From NCBI RefSeq assembly GCF_900537065.1, contig NZ_UNRC01000003.1, positions 1 to 64,000 on the forward strand: a DNA stretch of 64,000 nt, in the 5' to 3' direction. Source of the stretch: Sphingorhabdus sp. Alg239-R122 (GTDB lineage: Bacteria; Pseudomonadota; Alphaproteobacteria; Sphingomonadales; Sphingomonadaceae). The position numbers were made by a program, and so were the translations under genes. The notes beneath the pieces are model-generated. The model ran no database searches, was not told the DNA's origin, and saw nothing but the letters and a program-made list of their open reading frames with translations. Each line of letters opens with the position of its first letter. Within the stretch, counting starts at the first letter, position 1. This document shows positions 7,985 to 14,149 of this stretch, one piece after another.

Positions 7985-9160
7985 ATGCCAAAGAATATTG
8001 TGATTTGTCTGGACGGAACGGGCAACCAGATCGAAGAGAATATCTCCAATGTACTGAAGCTTTACCGGGCAGTCGATAAGAGCAGCGAGCAGCTTGTGTT
8101 TTATGACCAGGGGGTGGGAACGCTCGGTCGCATCTACACCTGGGGCTGGTTGAAACAGAAGCTGAAAAACGGGCTGGGCCTGGCCTTTGGGTTGGGGCTC
8201 GATCGCAATGTGCTCAAGGCCTATGAGTTTATTGTCCAGAACTATGAGGACTATGACAATATCTATATTTTCGGTTTCAGCCGGGGCGCGCATACTGCCC
8301 GCGTATTAGCCGGGATGATATATGAAGTGGGCATATTGCGCGCGCACCAGATACATTTGAGCGGCGCGGCGCTGACTGCTTATAAACAGGCACCAAGGGC
8401 ACGCCATGACATCGGCGAAGCGATTGGTGAGGATGTGTATGAAGGCGAAGGCGCAAATTTCCGCCGCGTGGCGCAGCCGCGCACGGCGGCCGTCCGCTTT
8501 TTGGGGTTATGGGACACAGTCAGCTCTGTTTTTGTGCCTAATGTTAAAACATATTTTCCGCCGATCGTGCGGGAGGACCTGCCCCATACCAAATATAATC
8601 CGGCAGTACGTATGTTCCGGCAGGCAGCGTCGATTGATGAGCGGCGGCGGATGTTCCGGCTGGATGGATGGGAGGAGGGGCAACCTTTCAAACCCAATAT
8701 ACATTCACTGGGCGAACCGGATGCGCAGGATGCGCGGCAAGTCTGGTTTGCCGGATATCATAGCGATGTTGGTGGCGGACATAAGCGCGCCGAAAGCGGC
8801 ACTTCCCAATTCCCGCTGATCTGGATGATCAGTGAAGCGGAGAAGGCAGGGCTCAGGGTATTTGGCCGCATGGCCCGTTATGTGAGCGGCATTGAGCCCT
8901 ATAGCGACACGACGCGCTATCTGTATCCGGAGCCAGACCCGGCCGGGAAGTTGCATCCCTCGCTCAAGGGGTTTTGGTGCCTGCTTGAGGTTATTCCCAA
9001 ACGCAATAGGCGCAGCGAATGGCCGGAACGCAGAAATAGGTGGGGTGTATATCTGCCGCTCGGCGAACGCCGCTATATAGCGGCGGATGCCAACATTCAT
9101 TCCAGTGTGTATGACAGGATTAAACTATGCCCGGACTATGATCCACCAAACCTGCCGTGA
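7985..9160 (+). CDS. DUF2235 alpha/beta hydrolase
   Basis: 391-residue soluble protein of the DUF2235 family (Tle1-like lipase fold). The N terminus 'NIVICLDGTGNQIEEN' is the family signature, the nucleophile elbow is 'GFSRGAHTARVLAG' at about 98-111 with the serine in G-F-S-R-G, and 'WFAGYHSDVGGGH' at about 250-262 provides the conserved Asp/His region. Members hydrolyse lipids or esters; some are type VI secretion effectors. No type VI genes, no immunity-like partner and no signal peptide are present here, so this looks like a housekeeping cytoplasmic member with unknown substrate. GGGGGAA ribosome site before ATG. Monocistronic or with the phosphatase 88 nt downstream. Confidence 0.88.
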   Translation: MPKNIVICLDGTGNQIEENISNVLKLYRAVDKSSEQLVFYDQGVGTLGRIYTWGWLKQKLKNGLGLAFGLGLDRNVLKAYEFIVQNYEDYDNIYIFGFSRGAHTARVLAGMIYEVGILRAHQIHLSGAALTAYKQAPRARHDIGEAIGEDVYEGEGANFRRVAQPRTAAVRFLGLWDTVSSVFVPNVKTYFPPIVREDLPHTKYNPAVRMFRQAASIDERRRMFRLDGWEEGQPFKPNIHSLGEPDAQDARQVWFAGYHSDVGGGHKRAESGTSQFPLIWMISEAEKAGLRVFGRMARYVSGIEPYSDTTRYLYPEPDPAGKLHPSLKGFWCLLEVIPKRNRRSEWPERRNRWGVYLPLGERRYIAADANIHSSVYDRIKLCPDYDPPNLP

Positions 9161-9248
9161 AAAACCGGCGTGAACAGTAACGTTGCTGTTGGGTTGGAAA
9201 AGGATAGCTGATAGTGCGGGAATATCGAGGTAAAACGGAGAGAAACCC

Positions 9249-10667
9249 ATGACCAGATTCGCCCCTTCCATCCTTGCAATATCTGCCCTGTTTCTACCGC
9301 TTACAGCCTGCACAGACGGTTCTCAGCGACCTGTTGCGGCTGTTTCGACGGTAACGCCAGATACCCCTGCTAAAGCGAAGAATATCATATTGTTTATCGG
9401 TGATGGCATGGGTATCTCAACGGTCACTGCGGCGCGCATCTATGAGGGGCAGCAGCGCGGAGAGACCGGTGAAGAGAATTATCTGTCGTTCGAACGGTTT
9501 CCCAATGTCGCGCTGGTCAAGACTTATAATACTAACCAACAGGTGCCCGACAGCGCCGGCACGGCAACGGCAATCAACACCGGGGTGAAAACACGCGCGG
9601 GTGTTATTGGCACCGGGCCGGTTTCCCGGCGCGGCGATTGTGCCGCATCACAGAATGAAAAACTGCCATCACTTGCGGGGCAGGCAAAAGCGCGCGGCCT
9701 TGCGGTTGGTATTGTCAGCACGGCGCGCCTTACACATGCTACACCTGCAGCCGTATATGCGCACAGCCCGGAGCGGGAGTGGGAGGCGGATAGCAACCTG
9801 CCCGAAGCTGCCGTAACACAAGGATGCCGCGATATTGCCGCGCAGCTCATGGAATTCCCGTTTGATGTCGCACTAGGTGGTGGTCGCCGGAATTTCCTGG
9901 GCCAGGCTGAAGGCGGGCGGCGCAATGCGGCCTCGGCCAATCTGGGGCAGCAATGGGCCGCACGGACAGGCGGCAGCTATGTTGAGGATATGACAGCAAT
10001 GAATGCCGCAGCGCAGGATAAACCGGTACTCGGTCTGTTTTCATCCAGCCATATGACTTATATGCTGGATCGCGGCCGTGACAGCGGTGAACCGACACTG
10101 ACCGACATGACAGGGGCGGCGCTGCAACGCGTATCGCGCGATGACGATGGATATTTCCTGATGGTTGAAGGCGGGCGCATCGACCATGGCCATCATGATG
10201 GCAAGGCAGGATATGCACTGGAAGAGGCACGTGAGTTTGCACGGGCCGTTGCTTATGCTGCGGCAAATACAGATCCGGAAGAAACACTCATATTGGTAAC
10301 TGCTGACCATAGCCATGTGTTTACAATCGCCGGTTATCCTACGCGTGGTAACCCTATACTCGGGCTTGCCATGGGCAATGATGACAGTGGTGAGCCAACG
10401 GGGAAACCGGTATTAGCTGCGGACAATCTGCCTTATACCACCCTGGGCTATGCGAATGGACCAGGAGCGATAAATGGCAAGCGCACGATGCCCGAAACCG
10501 GACCAAAGGCAAAGCAGCAGGCAGCCATTCCCGGTCCTTATGAAACGCATGGCGGTGAAGATGTGGCACTCTATGTAAAAGGCCCCGGTGCGGCAAAAGC
10601 GCGGGGCGTTATCGAGCAGAATTATATCTATAATATCATGCGTACGGCACTGGGTTGGCCTGATTGA
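9249..10667 (+). CDS. PhoA-type alkaline phosphatase, lipoprotein
   Basis: 472 residues. Removes phosphate from organic phosphomonoesters in the periplasm using two Zn and one Mg. The N terminus is a lipoprotein signal with lipobox L-T-A-C, so it is probably anchored to a membrane rather than free. Seen: metal-binding 'LFIGDGMG' (about 49-56), the catalytic serine motif 'DSAGTATA' (about 101-108), 'MVEGGRIDHGHHDG' with Asp/His metal ligands, 'VTADHSHVF', and the C-terminal 'THGGEDVALY' where most members have H-T/S-G-E-D. Good GGAGAG ribosome site. No Pho box was recognised upstream. Confidence 0.93.
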   Translation: MTRFAPSILAISALFLPLTACTDGSQRPVAAVSTVTPDTPAKAKNIILFIGDGMGISTVTAARIYEGQQRGETGEENYLSFERFPNVALVKTYNTNQQVPDSAGTATAINTGVKTRAGVIGTGPVSRRGDCAASQNEKLPSLAGQAKARGLAVGIVSTARLTHATPAAVYAHSPEREWEADSNLPEAAVTQGCRDIAAQLMEFPFDVALGGGRRNFLGQAEGGRRNAASANLGQQWAARTGGSYVEDMTAMNAAAQDKPVLGLFSSSHMTYMLDRGRDSGEPTLTDMTGAALQRVSRDDDGYFLMVEGGRIDHGHHDGKAGYALEEAREFARAVAYAAANTDPEETLILVTADHSHVFTIAGYPTRGNPILGLAMGNDDSGEPTGKPVLAADNLPYTTLGYANGPGAINGKRTMPETGPKAKQQAAIPGPYETHGGEDVALYVKGPGAAKARGVIEQNYIYNIMRTALGWPD

Positions 10668-10679
10668 CCTGAACCATAA

Positions 10680-10693
10680 TTGATATATGTCAT
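10680..10693. promoter_or_regulatory. Distal Fnr/Dnr-type box upstream of the porin gene
   Basis: TTGATATATGTCAT: a full left half TTGAT, 4 nt spacer, and right half GTCAT, matching the Dnr-type consensus TTGAT-N4-RTCAA at 9 of 10 positions. Centre lies 18 bp upstream of the centre of the perfect box that follows. Confidence 0.6.
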
Positions 10694-10697
10694 TTGT

Positions 10698-10711
10698 TTG
10701 ATATATATCAA
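10698..10711. promoter_or_regulatory. Perfect Fnr/Dnr-type box upstream of the porin-nnrS unit
   Basis: TTGATATATATCAA, an exact match to TTGAT-N4-ATCAA and fully palindromic. If it acts at -41.5, transcription would start near 10746, leaving a 24 nt leader before the porin ATG. The same 14 bases recur in front of mobA/moaA. Binding by the regulator at 13199-13912 is inferred from its recognition helix. Confidence 0.85.
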
Positions 10712-10769
10712 TGATAACTCAGGGGCTCTGTTCTAGCCACTCTCGAAGATAGTTCTCGAAAGTGGTCAA

Positions 10770-12002
10770 ATGGCACACAAGTCTCTCAAATTTCTATTGT
10801 CTGTCGCGGCGGCGATTCCATGTATGTTATCATCTTATGCAGTCGCTGCAGATGATAAAGCTGCAGAAAACGACCTGTTCATTGATCCATATGTCGATAT
10901 ACGCTACCGGCTGGAAACGGTGGATCAGGACGGTCTGCCGCGTGATGCGACCGCTTCGACGGTGCGCGTCAAGGCTGGCTTTGAAACCGATGAATGGCAA
11001 GGTTTTAGCCTGAAAGTCGAAGGCGAGGCCATTGCCAATGTCGGTGCAGAAAAGTTCAATGATACACTGAACGGCAAAACACAATTTCCGGTTGTAGCTG
11101 ATCCTGAAGATATCGCTCTCAATCAGGCCTATGTGCGCTGGCGGCATGATAATACTGTCGATTTGCGCGCCGGGCGTCAGGTGATTAATTTTGATAACCA
11201 GCGCTGGGTTGGTTCGGTTGGTTGGCGGCAGAATGACCAGACGTTCGATGCCGTGGTCGGGACAGTAAATTCGCCGGGCGGGCCATCTGTAACCTATGGC
11301 TATAGCTGGCGCACCAACCGCATTTTTGGACCGGATTCTCCGCGCGGTACATTTCGCGATAATGATATGCATTTTGTACGGGCGGGTTATAATGTGCCGG
11401 TCGCCGGCAATGTCACGGCCTATGCCTATCTGTTCGACGTGCCCGATGCGCCGGGGGCATCCTCGCAGACATTCGGCGTGCGCCTGTCGGGTAAACAGGG
11501 TCTGGGCGGGGCCAAACTGCTTTATGCCGCTGAATATGCCCGACAGTCCGATTATGGCAATAACCCGGCGCGCTTTGGTCATGATTATCTGTTGCTCGAA
11601 CCCGGCATTGCGGCGGGCCCAGTGACGGTAAAATTCGGATATGAAAAACTGGAAGGCGATGGCGTAACAGCACTCAGGACGCCGTTTGCAACGCTGCATG
11701 CCTTTAATGGCTGGGCGGACAAGTTTTTGTCCACGCCCGCCAATGGACTGCGCGATATATATGGCGATGTCACGCTAAAACCCGCGAGCCCGAAATGGCT
11801 GAAAGGTACGGTATTCAGAGCCGTCTATCATGACTTTAAATCCACCCGTGGCGATCTGAATTATGGCCAGGAATGGGATTTCCTGATCGCGCGTAAAGTT
11901 GGCAAGCATGTATCGCTGTCACTCAAATATGCGGATTATGACAGCGATGGCTTTGCTACCGATACGCAAAAATTCTGGTTTACCACGCAGCTGAAGTTCT
12001 AG
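10770..12002 (+). CDS. Outer-membrane porin, alginate-export family
   Basis: 410 residues with a signal peptide (about 1-26, ending 'SSYAVA|AD') and a beta-barrel body of alternating strands rich in aromatic residues ('LRAGRQVINFDNQRWVGSV', 'SYSWRTNRIFGPDSPRGTF'), ending in 'WFTTQLKF' with a terminal Phe as expected for outer-membrane insertion. It belongs to the alginate_exp type of porins, a family that also supplies channels for other anions. No alginate gene is nearby; instead it is the first gene of a unit with nnrS behind two Fnr/Dnr boxes, so a role in passage of nitrate, nitrite or other small anions under low oxygen is inferred. Stop codon overlaps the nnrS start by one base. Confidence 0.8.
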   Translation: MAHKSLKFLLSVAAAIPCMLSSYAVAADDKAAENDLFIDPYVDIRYRLETVDQDGLPRDATASTVRVKAGFETDEWQGFSLKVEGEAIANVGAEKFNDTLNGKTQFPVVADPEDIALNQAYVRWRHDNTVDLRAGRQVINFDNQRWVGSVGWRQNDQTFDAVVGTVNSPGGPSVTYGYSWRTNRIFGPDSPRGTFRDNDMHFVRAGYNVPVAGNVTAYAYLFDVPDAPGASSQTFGVRLSGKQGLGGAKLLYAAEYARQSDYGNNPARFGHDYLLLEPGIAAGPVTVKFGYEKLEGDGVTALRTPFATLHAFNGWADKFLSTPANGLRDIYGDVTLKPASPKWLKGTVFRAVYHDFKSTRGDLNYGQEWDFLIARKVGKHVSLSLKYADYDSDGFATDTQKFWFTTQLKF

Positions 12003-13195
12003 TGCGGAAAGGGGAGCGTTCTGCACCAGGCGAAAAGCGCCGGGCCTATAACGGGCCGGCGCTTTTTAGCCACGGCTTTCGTCCCTTCTTCTTTTGCGCG
12101 GCATTATTCGCTGGCCTGGCTATACCCGCATGGATGGCGGCGTTTTCGCATGGTTACGGCATTGGTACGGGCGGAAATGCGCTGACCTGGCATATACATG
12201 AAATGATCTATGGTTATCTGGCGGCCGCAATTGCCGGTTTTGTGATGACGGCCATTCCCAACTGGACCGGGCGACTGCCGGTGATGGGACTGCCGCTAGC
12301 TTTGCTGGTTTTGCTTTGGCTCGCGGGACGCATGCTGATGTTCGGCAGCGATTATGGAATGGTAACCCCGATCGTGGACAGTCTGTTTTTGGTGATTGTG
12401 GCAGGTTTTGCCTGGCGCGAAATATTGGCCGGTAAAAACAAGCGCAATCTGCCCATATGCCTGCTGCTCAGCCTGTTTGCGCTTAGCAATGTCCTGTTTC
12501 ATTTTGAGGAGGCGCTGGGGCTCCCTTATCAGACCGGCATGCGGCTGGGTATCACTGTGGTGACAGTGCTGATGATGCTGATTGGCGGGCGGATTATCCC
12601 TTCCTTCACCACGAACTGGATGCGTAAACAGGGTATATTGCCTGAGCCCGCACCGTTTGGGGGCTATGACAAAATCGCAATGCTGGTGGCGGCGCTGACA
12701 CTGGTCGGTTGGGTTATCGCGCCCAATGCTGCACTGGTCGGTTATGGATTGGTGGCTGTCGCTATAATGCACTTTGTACGGCTGCGGCGCTGGCGTGGTT
12801 GGCAGACGGCCCGCGATCCACTCATGCTGGTGCTGCACATTGCTTATGCATGGATACCGGCGGCTTTCCTGCTGATGGGACTTGCGATATTGCGGCCTGA
12901 AGCGCTGACAGCCGCACATGCCATGCACGCATTGACAGCGGGTGCGGCCGGACAGCTTACTCTGGCCATTATGACGCGAGCCAGTCTGGGCCATGGCGGG
13001 CGTGAATTGCGGGCCGGTGCGGGTACAATAGCGATCTATATACTCGCATTTACCGGTGCCTTACTTCGGATGATATTCCCTTTTACGGGTATGGGCTACG
13101 CGCTTGGTATGTCCATCGCGGGCATCGTGTGGGCCAGCGCATTTTTGCTGTTTGCAATATTATATGCCCCGCTGTTTTTCACCAAACGCCGGTAA
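12002..13195 (+). CDS. nnrS: NnrS family membrane protein
   Basis: 397 residues with about 12 membrane segments. NnrS proteins are heme- and copper-containing membrane proteins found with denitrification genes and linked to tolerance of nitric oxide stress. Seen: 'FSHGFRPFFF' at the N terminus, 'WHIHEMIYGYLAAAIAGF' with the paired histidines, 'GRIIPSFTTNW', and 'THMLTAGAAGQ'-like 'MHALTAGAAGQLTLAIMTR'. The GTG start overlaps the porin stop (TAGTG), implying coupling with the porin. The stop is 3 nt from the convergent regulator gene. Confidence 0.92.
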   Translation: MRKGERSAPGEKRRAYNGPALFSHGFRPFFFCAALFAGLAIPAWMAAFSHGYGIGTGGNALTWHIHEMIYGYLAAAIAGFVMTAIPNWTGRLPVMGLPLALLVLLWLAGRMLMFGSDYGMVTPIVDSLFLVIVAGFAWREILAGKNKRNLPICLLLSLFALSNVLFHFEEALGLPYQTGMRLGITVVTVLMMLIGGRIIPSFTTNWMRKQGILPEPAPFGGYDKIAMLVAALTLVGWVIAPNAALVGYGLVAVAIMHFVRLRRWRGWQTARDPLMLVLHIAYAWIPAAFLLMGLAILRPEALTAAHAMHALTAGAAGQLTLAIMTRASLGHGGRELRAGAGTIAIYILAFTGALLRMIFPFTGMGYALGMSIAGIVWASAFLLFAILYAPLFFTKRR

Positions 13196-13198
13196 AGC

Positions 13199-13912
13199 CT
13201 AGCGGCTGCTGAGGCCTATTTCTGGATCATCGATGAGCGCGTTGGGCTTTGCGAAAGCAGCCAGTGCATCCGGCTTGTCAATATGCACCACCGGCCCCTG
13301 AATGCGTACGCCATGCGGATTGAGCGCGCCAAAGGAACGCGACAGGTTTTCCGGAGTCATACTGAGCAGGGCGGCAATGGTCCGTTTGTCGGCAGGCAGG
13401 GTAAAGCTGGACGCGTGATCATGGCTTGCAGCGAGGCGGAGCAAGTAATTGGCGAGCCGCTCGGTTGCCGGGCGCAGTTTCGCTTCCTTGTGCATTTTCA
13501 CAAGCTGCCGGTAAGCCTTTGACAATTCGTTCGCGATGGCCACGGCGAACATCTTGTCTTCGGCAAAATGCCGCTTGATATGTTCGGCCGGTATCATCAG
13601 CAGCCGTGACGGCGTTAATGTACGCGCTGACATCAGGCACACCGCATCGCTCAGCACCGCCGCCAGAATGAAGGCGGATGTCGGTTCGATGATGGCCATG
13701 CTGGTTTCGCGGCCATTGTTGCAGGCAAATAATTCGACCGAACCTTCCACCAGAATATAGAGGAAATCGGCACTGTCACCTTCATGTATAAGCTGCACCT
13801 GCGGGGGAAAATGCTGCAGGAGCGCGGCCGATACAAGCTCTTCGAAATTGCTGTCCTCTACCCCGGCGAACAGGGGCAGGTCACGGACTGCCGGCATATC
13901 TTGTGCACGCAT
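13199..13912 (-). CDS. Crp/Fnr family regulator, Dnr-like, without Fe-S cysteines
   Basis: 237 residues: cyclic-nucleotide-type sensor domain (about 12-125), dimer helix (about 126-160), winged helix-turn-helix (165-225). The recognition helix 'LSMTPENLSRSFG' carries Glu188, Ser191 and Arg192, the E..SR set by which Fnr-type proteins read TTGAT half-sites. The only cysteines are 64 and 92, so the N-terminal Fe-S cluster of Fnr is absent; it is more like Dnr/Nnr, which sense nitric oxide. AGGGGG ribosome site 6 nt before ATG. A perfect box 44-57 nt upstream with 'TATATA' at -10 distance suggests self-regulation. Likely controls the porin-nnrS, nar and moa units. Confidence 0.88.
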   Translation of the reverse strand: MRAQDMPAVRDLPLFAGVEDSNFEELVSAALLQHFPPQVQLIHEGDSADFLYILVEGSVELFACNNGRETSMAIIEPTSAFILAAVLSDAVCLMSARTLTPSRLLMIPAEHIKRHFAEDKMFAVAIANELSKAYRQLVKMHKEAKLRPATERLANYLLRLAASHDHASSFTLPADKRTIAALLSMTPENLSRSFGALNPHGVRIQGPVVHIDKPDALAAFAKPNALIDDPEIGLSSR

Positions 13913-13955
13913 CGAAAACCCCCTGATTCGCTATATATACATATCACCTATTTAA

Positions 13956-13969
13956 TTGATAAATATCAA
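13956..13969. promoter_or_regulatory. Fnr/Dnr-type box proximal to the regulator gene
   Basis: TTGATAAATATCAA, a perfect TTGAT-N4-ATCAA. On the - strand a TATATA hexamer lies about 25-30 nt downstream, the spacing of a class II site, so it most likely serves the regulator gene. It is 103 bp from the box in front of narK. Confidence 0.8.
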
Positions 13970-14058
13970 GCATAACTTTGCTATACGCTAAATATGTGCG
14001 CGGAATAGAACAAACAACAGGGCGACCTTTTTCCTAAATACGGGGCTTTTCCTTTGAT

Positions 14059-14072
14059 TTGACATAAATCAA
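14059..14072. promoter_or_regulatory. Fnr/Dnr-type box upstream of narK
   Basis: TTGACATAAATCAA matches TTGAT-N4-ATCAA at 9 of 10 positions. At -41.5 it would set the transcription start close to 14100-14107, about 45-50 nt before the chosen narK ATG. Confidence 0.75.
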
Positions 14073-14112
14073 GGTTGCTCCACAGCCTAGCGTGAAACCT
14101 GATCCAGAAATT

Positions 14113-14126
14113 GGGGTGAACACCCC
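14113..14126. promoter_or_regulatory. Dyad in the predicted narK leader
   Basis: GGGGTG-AA-CACCCC, a perfect 6-bp inverted repeat 24 nt before the chosen narK ATG. Given the box at 14059-14072, it would be at the very 5' end of the transcript. It could be an mRNA 5' stabilising hairpin or an operator. No known NarL heptamer pattern fits it. Confidence 0.5.
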
Positions 14127-14149
14127 GAATGACAAGGGAGTCAGGGGAA

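Noticed and set aside
10830-11699. Long open frame on the - strand opposite the porin gene (289 codons)
   Set aside because: The porin has a signal peptide and terminal Phe and is the real gene; the opposite frame has no recognisable protein features.
12296-12994. Long open frame opposite nnrS
   Set aside because: Low-complexity Gln/His-rich translation and no ribosome site; a by-product of nnrS codon use.
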